Of a DNA stretch of 64,000 nt, positions 10,521 through 21,660 are shown in pieces. The DNA comes from Rhyacophila brunnea (taxonomy: Eukaryota > Arthropoda > Insecta > Trichoptera > Rhyacophilidae). The position numbers and the translations under genes were made by a program. Where the stretch lies: positions 62,001 to 126,000 of the forward strand of contig JAGYXB010001057.1 in the NCBI GenBank assembly GCA_022495005.1, read 5' to 3'. The notes under the pieces are model-generated. The model worked only from the letters and a program-made list of their open reading frames with translations, did no database searches and was not told where the DNA came from. The first letter of the stretch is position 1, and the number at the start of each line of letters is the position of its first letter.

Positions 10521-11400
10521 CGTTTTTTATTAGCTCGTATTCTTGTTTGTCCGGTGGTTGTTTGTCCAGTACAAATATTGCAATCGATTTTTAACTAACT
10601 TCCAGACTAGCTAGACATTTGAAACTTTTAGAATATATCAGAACACGATGACAATGCATTCTTTTAATACTTTTAGCTATCTTTAAGCAGAATTGAATTC
10701 ATTTTCAGTTAATTCTGTTTTTTATGGAAATTTATTTCAGGAAAATCCGTAAAAAGTAAAAGACTAATATTGGTTGGTAAGGGGGTGGTCCTAGCAACTA
10801 AATTATTAATATATACCTACGTGCGTTACTATGGAAATCAAAATGACATTTCAGAATTCTATATTTGTTTGTTTTTTTATTTACTTCATATTATTAAGTA
10901 CACGTTTGAGCATATTGAGCATAAATAATTCAACAGAAAATTTAAAAACGGTGTATATAAAAAGCTGAAATGGTGGATTGCTTTGAGAGAAAGATCCTTA
11001 GGCGGATATACGGACCCATGAATGATGGTGGGGAGTGGAGAATTAGGTACAACACGGAACTATACCGCTTTTACCAAGATTCAAAACTCTCCAACTTCAT
11101 AAAACTCCAGAGGCTAAACTGGGCAGGCCATGTTCAGCGCATGCCTGAGTCACGGATACCGAAGAAGATCCTCGAAGGAAACCCAGGAGGGAAAAGGCCA
11201 GTGGGAAAGCCACGTACACGATGGGGTGATAATGTTAGAAAAGATGCCAACCAGATACTAAAAATCAGGAACTGGAAAAGACGTGCGGAGGACCGTTCCG
11301 GCTGGAGGACAGCGGTGGAGGAGACCAGGGCTCGACTTGAGCTGTAGCGCCATCGAAGAAGAAGAAGTATATAAAAAGTTCTTTTTATCTTGGAATTATT
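10521..11400 (+). repeat. repeat X, copy 1, interrupted by an RT insert
   Basis: This is a family of at least three copies (also 51275-52395 and, reversed, 57628-58138). All share TATTAGCTCGTATTCTTG-like starts, GACATTTGAAACTTTTAGAA, TTTAAGCAGAATTGAATTCA and an end at CTTTTTATCTTG-AATTATTT. No coding frame, long terminal repeat or terminal inverted repeat is seen, so its class is unknown. Near its start some copies have two spaced TTGTTTGTCC units. Bases 10965-11366 are a later insertion. Confidence 0.85.
10965..11366 (+). pseudogene. 5'-truncated non-LTR retrotransposon, RT C-terminal tail
   Basis: The insert encodes about 125 residues (10970-11347) ending in a stop. Diagnostic pieces are FERKILRRIYGP near residue 5, LNWAGHVQRMPESRIPKK near residues 49-66, GKPRTRWGDNVRKD and DRSGWRTAVEETRARLEL at the end. 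These match the C-terminal region after the RT core in RTE-like and related arthropod elements. No endonuclease or catalytic YxDD core is present, so it is a dead 3' fragment. The 3' end is a (GAA)n tail. A perfect 12-bp duplication GTATATAAAAAG flanks it (10953-10964 and 11367-11378). It sits in repeat X; the copy near 52350 keeps the uninterrupted site. The open frame and exact duplication suggest a fairly recent insertion. Confidence 0.9.
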
Positions 11401-11580
11401 TGCTGTGATGTTGACAAAACTACCTAGCTACTTACTTCTTTTCGAATTATATTTATTAGATATTTCTAATTCTACATTATGATTTGATTCGAGTATATAA
11501 AAAAAATTATAATAGTATAATAATTTTTAGGTTGGTATCTTAATATAATATCTCATATCATACGAATATATGATCATACC

Positions 11581-11625
11581 ATTTTTTTTTCTGACCATGT
11601 CCGATCCTAATAAGATCATAATTAA
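11581..11625 (-). repeat. SINE family C, 3'-end fragment
   Basis: GACCATGTCCGATCCTAATA after a T-run matches the 3' end of the fuller SINE at 36795-37055 in the same orientation. The tRNA-like head is missing. Confidence 0.7.
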
Positions 11626-12439
11626 TATGGGCCTAAGTATAACTAATTCTGAGGTCGTTTGTTTATACATATCAATTCAATGTTTTTTTACAATTTTCCC
11701 ACCAGGAATGGATTGATAAGATTTCAGTTCGACAGCATCACTATCAAACATGTTAGTTTATTTCGAAGAAAGTTATCTGGGTGGCGTGTTTATAGCACTG
11801 GACTGCCCTCAATTGTTTACAAAACTTTTTGTAATGGCACAACCATAGACTATAGATACATCTAGACGCCACCCGTTGCATAGCTAAATGAAGCTGCGTG
11901 CCGTGCGTTTGGTGTGTGGGCGAGCGAACGCATTCGTCTATAAATGTTCGAGACCATAGACCATTTCGCTAGTGCTCGCCCAAAATGCTCGCACTAGACG
12001 CTCAGAATTAAAATATAATTTTCTATTTTTTTACGTTATATAGTATTTTTAAGCGGTCAAAATGCAACCATTAGGTAAAGATATCCATAATTTAAGTTAT
12101 TTTAAAGAAACACTAGGACACTGATATTAAAATATATAATAATATACAAATACATTTTCACGAACATGTATCAACTTACCTATGAAACGTAATACCATCT
12201 TTTTGCATATCAGTACGGCTACCATATTTTAATACAACACACATAACCATCTTTCCTAATTAATTAAGGGCACAACATTTGAATGCCGAATTTCAAGTCT
12301 GGCTGTACGGAAAATATGCGAAAAAGTCATGACAGTTTAAATATTAAATATATTTGTTCATATATTATTTATATATAATATATGTATACATATTTTTATA
12401 TTAAGTCGGCTTATACAGTCATGGGTCTCGGGATCTAAT
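11626..12439. other. no gene seen
   Basis: A mixed-composition patch at 11830-12000 contains CATAGACTATAGATACATC and CGAGCGAACGCATTCG but has no supported feature. The rest is AT-rich. Confidence 0.4.
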
Positions 12440-12565
12440 CTCATCGTGTCTGGAAAATTTACATGTTATTTTTTCAATGTGTGTATGGATCCAAAGCATA
12501 TATTATTCTAATAGGTTGAGTAAGTAGCTAATATCCATTTATCGTAAAACAAAAATCCATTCATA
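12440..12565 (+). repeat. SINE family C, central fragment
   Basis: TTTTCAATGTGTGTATGGAT, TAATAGGTTGAGTAAGTAGC and CCATTTATCGTAAAACAA match, in order, the body of the SINEs at 36795-37055 and 37970-38150. The head is not recognisable. Confidence 0.6.
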
Positions 12566-12785
12566 AACCTCTTCGGTTCAGAATCACATAGAATAATAAA
12601 TTGTAGAGGTAATTATAAAAAAATATATGGAGCCCATATGGAGTTAATATTATAAAGTTTGAAAAAAAATTGCTTTTAGGACGTTTTAGTTTAAATTCAA
12701 AAGCTTTCTGACAGTAATATTAATATGTATTTACATTCAATTTTTAATCCATAATTAATTTATTATTTTAATTTTCAATTTCAAC

Positions 12786-12975
12786 AATTAGTCATCCAGT
12801 GGTATCCAAGAGGTACAAAACGTCCACAAGGTAGAACTAGAGGCCGCTGGATCGATAAAATGATAAAGTTCTGCGGAAGTATGTGGCAACGCAACGCACA
12901 GGATTGAGAGAAGTGGAAACAGCTTGAAGAGGCCTTCATCCAGCAGTGGATAGATTCAGACAGATGATGATGTTT
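12786..12975 (+). pseudogene. truncated non-LTR RT tail
   Basis: It encodes VIQWYPRGTKRPQGRTRGRW, then IDKMIKFCGSMWQRNAQD, an internal stop, and EKWKQLEEAFIQQWIDS before stops and a GATGATGATG tail. This is the last 60 residues of the same RT family as 21661-22143 and 38244-38511. One in-frame stop and the small size mark it as a dead fragment. I could not read a convincing target duplication. Confidence 0.85.
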
Positions 12976-13034
12976 ATTATATTTGTGGGTTTGTTTATAT
13001 GTAGGTTTTTAGGATCGTTCATTTGGTTAATTAA

Positions 13035-13290
13035 ATGTTAATACTCAATTCAATGTTACACACACACAAAATTATATTCAACATATTAAAATGGTTGCCC
13101 CTTGGCCTTTCAGAAGTGAAATGTATTCCATATTCCATTGTAATTCTATTTATGTCGCTCATTAATTGGAGCGGAGTTCAGAATTCGAAATCCATTGAAG
13201 CAAAATGTCGCGAGGGTTTCAGAATACATATCGTGATACACAGTTTCCATTATTCTCTAGCGCAGTGTTATATTATGATTCAAAACTAGC
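13035..13290. other. unique sequence of mixed composition, unassigned
   Basis: The stretch 13085-13270 is less AT-rich than its flanks (GCTCATTAATTGGAGCGGAG, TCGCGAGGGTTTCAG) and unique in the window. An 84-codon open frame covers it, but I recognise no domain and no splice signals. It could be a conserved noncoding element. Confidence 0.3.
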
Positions 13291-13917
13291 GTCGCTTTAG
13301 ATTTCTCCATTTCTAAAGCCATACAACTGTAACGTGTTCATAAAAATAAAAATATCAGAGATATTGCATTCAGAAGGAATAACATTTCTGCAACAAAGTG
13401 TTTGAAATTTTATTGCGATTCCAAGACATTTATAAGTAAAACTCTTTAGTTGTATCATTATTAATTTTTTCTTATAAGTACTATTTCTTAGTCGAAGAAT
13501 ATGCAATTTAAAAGAAATAACAACCTAATTATTGTTAATATCAAAGGTGTCGAATAAAACCTTTTAACATAGAGAGAGAGCAGGTATGAAATTGAAGCAA
13601 AAAAAGACACACGCATAATAAAATGCCCACGACACACATGTCATACGTCGATTTAAAAAAAAATCTATCTTAAAAAGAAATTTATTCGTTATAGAAAAAC
13701 CACGGTTGAAAATATCTACACCTTTTTAAATAGTATAAAATAAAGTTTATATCTACAGTAAAATACCATTCAAAGGGAATTAGTGTATTGTAAAATAGAA
13801 AAGAAACCAAAGACACTATTTTTAAATATAATAAATAATATTAATATGTTAGTAGATAGGTATATTAAAAAAAATAAAAATAATTTCAAACTATTTCTTA
13901 ACACTCTGACTAGATAA

Positions 13918-14000
13918 TTACTTTTTAATTACCACAATTAAATAACATGCTAATTATATCGAATGGCCACCTTAATCGTTACGCGCTGGGCGCGTCTTTA
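13918..14000 (+). repeat. repeat Z, copy 2
   Basis: TTTTTAATTACCAC and AATAACATGCTAATTATATC then GAATGGCCA match the Z core. A small GC hairpin follows (GCGC TGG GCGC). Confidence 0.8.
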
Positions 14001-14194
14001 GCGTTCAATGTATTAATCTGAATTAGGTAACTACTCTCGAAAACAATTTATAAATTAAAACACAGTCACTTTATTTATGACGTTTATATATTTTTATATC
14101 CAACAAATAAGATTTTTTTTCAGAAATATTAAATAATATTTCAACAAAAATTCTAAAGGGATAAAGAGGTATCTGATATAAATTGAATCGGTTT

Positions 14195-14410
14195 TATTGA
14201 ACTAGGGTTCGTCTATCTATGGATTTTGGATGTATTTTACCAATTAAGCAAAAATGGTGCAATACTAATCAAGCCGAAATTTTTTAACAATATAAATTAT
14301 CCGAGATATTATCGATCTCATATTATTATAATTTTAAATCAAGGTATTAAGAATAAGTTTGTACTTTCCTTGATTATTAGCCGGCATCAGGATCTCTCCA
14401 AATATTAGTT
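14195..14410 (-). repeat. SINE family A/B copy
   Basis: ACCAATTAAGC preceded by GGATTTTGGATGTATTTT parallels the tRNA-like region of the copy at 55317-55590. The flanking module TTTAAATCAAGGTAT...TTAGCCGGCATCAGGATC parallels the TTTTAAATCAAGATAT...CTAACCGATGCCCAGATC of that copy. It is heavily diverged and has no usable B box. Confidence 0.6.
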
Positions 14411-14739
14411 TTCACGTACTCGATCTTGCTAAAAACTTGTAATTAAAATATTTTTAATTTTAAAACATACACAATTTCATAGGCTCCACATCATGAAGCA
14501 GGCCTCGAAGCTAGAATCTTTGGCGGCTCCCCCTACTTATCGCTAGGAATAAAGGCATTGTGATGCTCTACAGTAGTGTTTTCCAAAATGGTGTACACGG
14601 TAAAATTCATGTGTATATTTAGTGTTTTTTTTTGTATATTTTAATAAATCCATTTGAATTATGAAGTTGTCGAGTATCGGTATACAATTAAAAATTGTAT
14701 CGTTCAAGCTCATAATTTTAAATAATAATATTATTGAAG

Positions 14740-14890
14740 GAAAATAGCGCCGCAGGCGATTTTTTTTACTATTGTAGCAAATTCGTGATGTATGTTTATC
14801 TCACTTATCTAGTCGACTCGCAATGCCGAGTCCGTCCTGAGTCCGGGCCCCCAGGTTAGAGCCCTGTCAGCCCCCCCACAATTTGCAATG
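14740..14890 (-). repeat. repeat W, copy 1
   Basis: On the minus strand it shares GGGCTGACAGGGCTCTAACC, AAGTGAGATAAAC and TCGCCTGCGGCGCTATTTTC with a copy inside the hAT at 48705-49567. It could be a SINE-like unit or a fragment of that hAT. Confidence 0.65.
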
Positions 14891-14999
14891 CGCCAGAAAC
14901 TATTAGAATAAAAATATTAGTATTCTTAAATATTGTGTATGTTAAATTATGTTTAAAATGATGTACGAGATAAAATTAATTATTGCTATTAAGAATACG

Positions 15000-15255
15000 T
15001 CACTCAGGGGAGCTAGCGTCGCTTAGTTGTGGCTTAGTCATTGTAATGGAACATTAATTAGTTGCAAAGTTGATCGCTGGACCAGTTGCCGGTTATTCGG
15101 TTATTCGGTTATTCGACGGTCGGAATGTTGTTGTGGCTCCGCAGAAACTATTTCAATTAGGACGTGCAACGGAAAAGTTACGTCGGATGATACTTCAACT
15201 TTTTGTACTTCGCTGAGCTTTATGCCGCATCTGCATACGTCCTACACAATATGAA
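15000..15255. other. mixed-composition unique segment with 8-bp triplet repeat
   Basis: GGTTATTC occurs three times head to tail at 15091-15114. The surrounding sequence is CpG-containing (GCTAGCGTCGC, CGACGGTCGG, TTACGTCGG) in a CpG-poor tract. An open frame of 75 codons covers it but has no domain I recognise. A conserved noncoding element is possible. Confidence 0.35.
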
Positions 15256-15484
15256 TATTTTAACAGTAAAACCATTCCGCTTCCAACTAAATGTGAAAGC
15301 AGAGTTCTGGGTTAGCTGTAATTGAATAAGTAATGCAATTTATAATACGAGTAACATGGTAATTCATTGTGAAAACTTCTCTAGAATAATGAAGAGGTGC
15401 TAATAACGTAATTAATTAATTTTAATGCTATACACTAATCAAAATACCACTTCCTATTTTGAATGTTGTATGTAATTACTACAG

Positions 15485-15612
15485 AGCATAATCGTCTTCT
15501 TTTTTCACCCTGTCACGACCCAGCATTGAGGCATAGAGCAAGCACAAGTTCGCGCCACTTCCCTCGATCCGTCGCCAACTCTCGTCAGGATCTCTTCAAA
15601 TTTGCCAAGTTT
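15485..15612 (-). pseudogene. non-LTR RT 3'-terminal fragment
   Basis: The minus strand encodes ELATDRGKWRELVLALCLNA then GS and a stop, the stereotyped last residues of non-LTR retrotransposon proteins (D-R-x-K-W-R-x-L-V). An in-frame stop lies seven residues before DRGKW. After the stop comes an A-rich tail ending GAAGACGATTATG. It belongs to a different RT family from the WKQLEEAF tails. Confidence 0.8.
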
Positions 15613-16373
15613 TTTAATACTTCTAATTCAATGGTTAATACACAGGGTAAGTAAATAGTTCATAGTATAATTTGGGGTAGCAAATTCTTAAGCCTATGGA
15701 TAAAACTACATCAGTGATGAATGATGCATCGTTCATGAGCTACATGCAGTTTTCCATGGTGGTTAATGCGGAGTTCCGATTACATGAAAAAATATTCGAA
15801 AAAATTTCAAGTTTCTCCTAGACTAGATTTTCAGTGGAATAAATTAAAATAGTTTTATTCGTTAATTATAACTTTATTGTGCAAGACATAATAAATAATA
15901 AGTATTCGCTGTAATATTACGCTCGCAATAGCTTGGTGCACGGCGCATTTAACGATAAAAGCGCATCAAATTTGGAGTATAAAAATACAGCTAATGAGAT
16001 GATTGCTGAAAACAGTGGGATAGTGTTTCTCCTCACTATCTGCATGAACTTGGAAACATAAATTGGGATTACTGATAAAAGGTATGTGCAACACTTAAAT
16101 TCCGTAAGCTCTACTGAAAAGGCACCAAAACCACACAGGTACACGTGTGAAAACTGATGACATTTCAAAAAATCATTTTGCCTTTACCATAGTTAGACAG
16201 GTGATGATATTATTTAATTTACGGCAAGTACCTATTTTTTTTCAAATCTATAAGTAGGCAGATATTATAATACCAATATGAAAATAATCCATTTTTTGGG
16301 AGCGAAATTTAAGCTTTCAACCGCTTGATATATAATATAGATTTTCGGCGTTTTGGTTTTAGGAATATCATAT

Positions 16374-16703
16374 AAGAATACCACAGAACAGATAATAAAT
16401 AGAATACCGATAGGCTATATTCAATACGCCGCATAGTGATGCAGGCTTTTTAATGTATGAGTGTCCTACGAAAATGAAGCACGCATTATGCACGTGCAAT
16501 GGTGTGTGTAATACACCAACATTAAATGAGCGTAAACGCATAAACCGAGAGCAGTTTTCAGTATTCGACGTAAAACGTATTCTTGACACGTGTGTAAGTT
16601 TAACCCGGATTCTTCCTTACTCGAGTCGGTTACCTGCTACCTGCTATCGCCTTACCCGTTATGTATTTCAGTTCCTATTATTTCTGAGTTCCCTGAAGAA
16701 TAC
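16374..16703. mobile_element. hAT-type MITE, copy 1, with 8-bp TSD
   Basis: AAGAATAC at 16374-16381 and 16696-16703 brackets a 314-bp element. It starts CACAGAACAGATAATAAATA and ends ATTTCTGAGTTCCCTG; the end read in reverse begins CAGGGAACTCAG, an imperfect inverted terminus. A second copy is at 21102-21394. Overlapping short frames on both strands reflect this element and not genes. Confidence 0.82.
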
Positions 16704-16934
16704 ACTCAAAAGGTGGATTGGTTCTAAAATACGGTTCACAGACAATTCACCGTAGTCAATTTATCGCGACTATTTTACCATAAGGGTAATAAATTCCATG
16801 CTGGGACAAATCACCGTGCGGACAATTCACTGAGATTATAAAATTATTTTTATGTTTAAGCCCTCATTTATAAATTGAACAGAAGAATCGTTTAACTCAT
16901 ACAGCGCTGACGACACGGCTGCCGTGTCGGCATT

Positions 16935-16990
16935 AGATGGCCATTAGATATAATTAGCATGTTATTCAAATGTGGTAATTAAATATTGAT
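16935..16990 (-). repeat. repeat Z, copy 3 (reverse)
   Basis: In reverse the core reads TTAATTACCACATTTGAATA then ACATGCTAATTATATC. It is followed by a perfect 8-bp hairpin (CGACACGG CAG CCGTGTCG) at about 16909-16927. Confidence 0.8.
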
Positions 16991-17209
16991 TAACTGGTCC
17001 GCAGTGAATGAGTTTGGTCATTTCGGTATTTTTATAAATTTTGACTATCGTATAATAAAAGTGAAAAATATTTTTATAAGATTTTTTGATACATTGTTAT
17101 AATGGTGAATTGTCGTTACAATGAATAGTTATTATCCTCTTGTTGAATTGGTATAAAATCTGTAAGACCATTGATCTGAGGTACAGAATAATTAATATTT
17201 AATCAGTAT

Positions 17210-17350
17210 GTACAGGGTGGTCGCCGTGAAGGTTTACTACTTTGTTTGGTCGCCATTTTGGTATAAATGAATTTGAAAACTGTCAAAATTCATTTATACC
17301 AAAATGGCGACCAAACAAAGTAGTAAACCTTTCCGGCGAACACCCTGTAC
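17210..17350. mobile_element. palindromic mariner-like MITE
   Basis: Almost the entire 141 bp is one hairpin. The left arm contains GGTTTACTACTTTGTTTGGT and CGCCATTTTGGTATAAATGA, and the right arm is its near-perfect reverse complement around a loop of about 10 bases. The termini are TACAGGGTG / CACCCTGTA, consistent with a TA target and CAGGGTG ends as in Tc1/mariner MITEs. Confidence 0.85.
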
Positions 17351-17439
17351 ATTCAATTGATTTTTATGTTTATAGCGCGCCGAGCCTGCATAATATTAAA
17401 ACGAATGATGTACATATTTTTTTCATTACATGACTTGTA

Positions 17440-18170
17440 ATTTATTCTTTATTACACGAAAGCTGTAGATTGCTGAGAATTTAATTAATCAAAATATTTC
17501 ATGATGCCTGTAATAATTAATTATAACACGTTCTGAAGTTAAAATTCAACTTAAAATATTGTAAGTATAAAAAGAGTAAAAAGTGAATTAAAAAAAAACA
17601 AACTTTATAACACTATACAATTTTTTACATAGTTATTACCTTCGTTATAAAAATAATCACACTTATTAAACACGTCCTCACTGAAGTAGGGCTAGCAATA
17701 GTAATCATTTTTGCAGCTTTCGCAATATTTAAAAAAGTACCAACTTGATTTTTTCGGACATTTTTAATTATACAGGAACGTGGCGTATATTTTTATTTTC
17801 AATTTTTCTGAATGTCAAATTCTTTTGTGTCTCACTTGCCAAGCGTATCAAATGTTGTGGCACGCTATTTTATCCAAATTTACCACAACACAGGTTTTAA
17901 TACTTGCATACTTGCGTTGTTATAACATATTACATTTTTTGCTAAACAGCGAAACATTCACTCGTGAATACCGAAGTTATTTGATTTATTAAAGTGAAAT
18001 ATTTTCAGATATAATGGTCTGAAAAAAACAAGAAAGTGAGTTATCTTCTGCGTGTGGCTGTAAGAAGGTACGCTTTTCGAGAATGACGAAATTTAGGATA
18101 AACTTACAAAAGTGTTAAAGAATAATATAATATTATTAAAAATATTTACGTCTGTATCACAATATGCATT
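17440..18170. other. AT-rich, no gene seen
   Basis: No repeat shared with other parts of the window and no exon signals are recognised. Confidence 0.4.
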
Positions 18171-18179
18171 AAAGTTGGT

Positions 18180-18245
18180 CACGTAGACGAAAGGCGCATT
18201 CAATATTGATAATAATTGAGGACATTTAAGGAGCTTTGATTTTTT
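18180..18245 (-). repeat. repeat V, copy 1
   Basis: In reverse it reads AAAGCTCCTTAAATGTCCTC then ATCAATATTGAATGC, matching AAAGCTCCTCTATATGTCCT...CCAATATTGAAAGC at 43770-43826. Confidence 0.5.
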
Positions 18246-18814
18246 TATTTACTGGCATGACCAAGCATGATTAAGCTATAAGCCACAGTTACTTTGTCCA
18301 CCACAGTCTTGGTTTATGGTGACTGGCTTTTGCATTTTTAGCATACTAATAAATATTCTCAAGAAAAAATAAACAAAATTCAAGAGTGTTAACTTACACA
18401 ACAATGTATATTTTTTAATTATTACACCTGAAAATCTACTTTTATGATAATAATCAGGACTCGAAATGAACCGGAGCGCACCGGAATACAGCTTCGTATC
18501 GTAGAAAAAAATTAAAAAATACGATCCGGTTCGTGAATTATTAAAGAATAAAGTAAAGTTCATAAAGTTTGAAACGAAACTTGTCGCATTCATTTGTAAG
18601 CCCCATTATTTGCCTGCGGCACTGACAACGTTTATATACTGAACATTTAAAGACTGTTTATGTAATTATATATCATGTTATACATCGTACTATATTTGGT
18701 AAGAATTTAACTAATACAGCACTGGAAGATCTATTGTTAATATATAAAATATACCAAAAATTATGTTGAAAAACTATCCATATCTTATACTAACACGGAA
18801 AATATTTCATGAGA

Positions 18815-19140
18815 ACATATAGGTAGGTGATGAACATACATAATTTTGAAAATACCAATAGAAAAAGTCTTTTAAAAAAAAGTAAGACACCCCACAGGAA
18901 TCTAACCTGCATCTCTTGGGTTTCGCGCCCATGCACATTGACAACAACACTAAAGGCGCCATACTTAATTGCGACAAATTTGAAATAACGGGCCTTATAA
19001 TACTCTCTAAAGCGATTTTCAAAATTGAGCTACATTGTCTATCGGATTTTGTACTTTAAATCAAAGTAGGTATTACTCTGATTACTAACCGACGTCAGGG
19101 ATTACTCCAAGATATTTTTGTGTTGTAACTTACTAGCACA
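18815..19140 (-). repeat. SINE family A, fullest copy
   Basis: On the minus strand there is a 5' module (CGGTTAGTAATCAG, TTTGATTTAAAGTACAAAAT), then a tRNA-like region. That region holds GCATGGGCGCGAAACCCAAG (an anticodon-arm-like stretch) and a B-box-like GGTTAGATTCC. It is followed by CTTACTTTTTTTT and the end AATTATGTATGTTC. The same order recurs at 14195-14410 and 55317-55590. The tRNA-like part lies in the middle of the repeat, which is unusual. Confidence 0.7.
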
Positions 19141-19170
19141 ACAAGATGTTCTTGGCTATGTGCTAAAACT

Positions 19171-19330
19171 GTGAACAAACAAGCTCCTCCCATTTTTAAC
19201 TGCACTTCGATTGAAGCGCCTTCCGGTTAGCGACGAAGTGTCCACGTGAAAATTGTGAACTAAGAAGCTCCTCCTAATTTTGATTGCACTAGCGACTTCC
19301 GGTTTTTGCCGGTTGCCGGACAGACGCTAA
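19171..19330. repeat. 84-bp tandem duplication
   Basis: GTGAACAAACAAGCTCCTCC at 19171 is repeated as GTGAACTAAGAAGCTCCTCC at 19255. Similarity continues through CTTCCGGTT. The copies are diverged. Confidence 0.75.
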
Positions 19331-19372
19331 TAATTTTTAATTAACTATTTTTTTTATTCAACCAAAGGAAGG

Positions 19373-20424
19373 ACATGCTCTCGTAGGTCAAAATTGAGTT
19401 TTTATTATATTTTCTAACCATGATCCTGGACACTCCTTAAACGTTGTAGATAATCTATTTATATAATTTTGAAGCCTTATTATCCTTTATATTTATTTAA
19501 AACATTTGATCACTGCATAAAGTATTTTTATTTCATAAAATATTATTCTTTTAAACCTCTCGCTCTAATGTTTTAGAATATAGTCATATTTCGGTACATG
19601 AATGTGCAGTGGTGTTAAGATTTTTTACATTTATTAATTTTTAAACGCATTTATAAAATCATCAGTATAATTTATGTCAAGATAATTTTAGTAAAATATT
19701 CACGATAAAAAATTATATTGATAATCTCTGTGATCCCAAATTTGACGAGAAGTAGGCATTTAATTATTCAAAAAATCGGCAAGATTAACACATTTGAAGA
19801 TAATTCTAAAGATACTCATTATAAGCTATGTCTTTGACCATTCAAGTGTGATAAACATCCTACGAATAATGATTGCTTTATAATAATTATTGACCTAAGA
19901 ATATGGTAGTGTTTTATTGAAATACGCCATTTCTTTTGGCATTCCCCAGTGGTTAAGCTACAACATACTGCCGTAGCCATAAATTGACAAACTATAATTA
20001 AAGTAGGGAGTCAAATTATGTTAACGCGCGTGTTTGAACATAATAAAATGCCTAATTCTTGTCAAATTTGGGATCACAGAGATTATCAATATAATTTTTT
20101 ATCGCAAATATTTTACTAAAATTATCTCGTCATAAATAATACTAATGGTTTTATAAATGCGATTAAAAATTAATAAATGTAAAAAATCTTAACAACACTG
20201 CACATTCATGTACCGGAATATGACTATATTCTAAAACATTACAGCGAGAGGTTTAAAAGAATACTATTTTAAGTAACAAAAATACTTCATGTAGTCATCA
20301 AATGTTTGAAATAAATATAAAGGATATTAAGGCTTCAAAATTATATAAATAGATTATCTGGAGTGTCCAGGATCATGGTTTGAAAATACAATAAAAACTC
20401 AATTTTGACCTACGACGAGCATGT
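19373..20424. repeat. long foldback element with arms of about 390 bp
   Basis: The left arm (19373-19770) and right arm (20040-20424) are near-perfect reverse complements. For example CGTAGGTCAAAATTGAG pairs with CTCAATTTTGACCTACG, GTACATGAATGTGCAGTG with CACTGCACATTCATGTAC, and TAATCTCTGTGATCCCAAAT with its complement. The unpaired centre is about 270 bp and has no gene. No target duplication is evident. It lies between pieces of SINE family A. Confidence 0.92.
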
Positions 20425-20436
20425 GGGCCGTTAAGT

Positions 20437-20500
20437 ATTGAACATATATAATTTTGAAAACACTTCTGAGAAAATGTATTATAACCAATAGAATTTTTTT
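20437..20500 (-). repeat. SINE family A, end fragment
   Basis: TATTGAACATATATAATTTT and ATAACCAATAGAATTTTTTT match the terminal module of the copies at 18815 and 22910. Confidence 0.6.
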
Positions 20501-20689
20501 ATATGTACCTAAGTGACTTAGGTGATATGAATATTTTTACCAAAATACATTTAAGTTTAAAGGCAGGAAAATCACTTTAAATTCTACAAAGGTAGGTAAG
20601 TCAAATTATTATTCCAATATATTAAGAGAGTATCTAACCATGAGTCAATATTCGATATCTAGTTAATCACGATTCGAAGTGTATGTATA

Positions 20690-20960
20690 GCCGGCACCGT
20701 TTTAACGCGTCCACTGGGAATCGTAAAACTTACAACTCACTTAGATCCTATATCGCCGCTGTTTAGGCATTAATCTTTTTACCCGAGAGTATAGCGGATA
20801 GAAATTCGGGAGAGTGAGCAGACAAGAGAGGAGATGATAAGCGGATTAGCGGATGCCGGTAAGCCAGGCACATAATGCCGGATAGAAATATCACGTTCTA
20901 GAATATTGGGATCTCGTGGGAAATATGGCCATTTGTACCGCCCGTTAAGCGAAGCTTTGC
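20690..20960. other. unique segment of mixed composition
   Basis: The stretch is single-copy in the window and richer in CpG (TTTAACGCGTCC, TATCGCCGCTG, GTACCGCCCG). Stops in all frames argue against coding. It may be a conserved noncoding element. Confidence 0.3.
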
Positions 20961-21093
20961 AGCAAACCTATGCGATAAAGTTTAGAAAGTTTTGCGGTTT
21001 TTTTAGAATGTTTGAAATCGCCACGTATCGTTAGTGTCAGCGTTTCTCAAACTTTGCATAGCGACGACCGTAACAATTTGTCGACGACAGTTG

Positions 21094-21402
21094 TAGAAGT
21101 CCACAGAACAGATAATAAATAGAATTCCGATTGGCTTGGATTTGATGCAGGGTTTTGGATGTGTGAGTGTCCTATGCAAATGAAACACGCATTATGCACA
21201 TGCAATAGTGTTCGTAATACACCAATATTAAATGAGCCTCAATACATAAACCGAGAGTACTTGTCGGTATTCGACGTATGACGTATTCTTGACGCGTGTT
21301 TACGTTTATCCCGAATTATTCCTTACTCGACATCGGTTACCTGCTACTGCTTACCGGTTAGGTATTTCAGTTCCCATTATTTCTGAGTTCCCTGTAGAAG
21401 CC
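21094..21402. mobile_element. hAT-type MITE, copy 2
   Basis: This is a copy of the element at 16382-16695, starting CACAGAACAGATAATAAATA and ending TTTCTGAGTTCCCTG. It is flanked by TAGAAGTC (21094-21101) and TAGAAGCC (21395-21402), a 7 of 8 match. Confidence 0.82.
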
Positions 21403-21660
21403 TACAGAGAAATGTAATTTTTATAGTGCAAAAGTTTATTGACTTTACTTAACATATTGAGTATTGTGTGTTGAGTAAATATTTACTATATCCACATTAT
21501 ATTACAATAATATAATATAATGTGGATATCGCTCTGGTCATAGAAAGCAGTAAAATACTTAACACCTAACACTTTCTTTTATTATGTCACTCTAAAAAAA
21601 GGAATTACGTATATGGTATTTCACGATTAGTAATTAAAGATTAGAAATTGTTCGCGGAGT

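Noticed and set aside
16368..16755. Opposed open frames of 73 and 100 codons
   Set aside because: They lie over the hAT MITE at 16382-16695, whose second copy (21102-21394) lacks the same frames.
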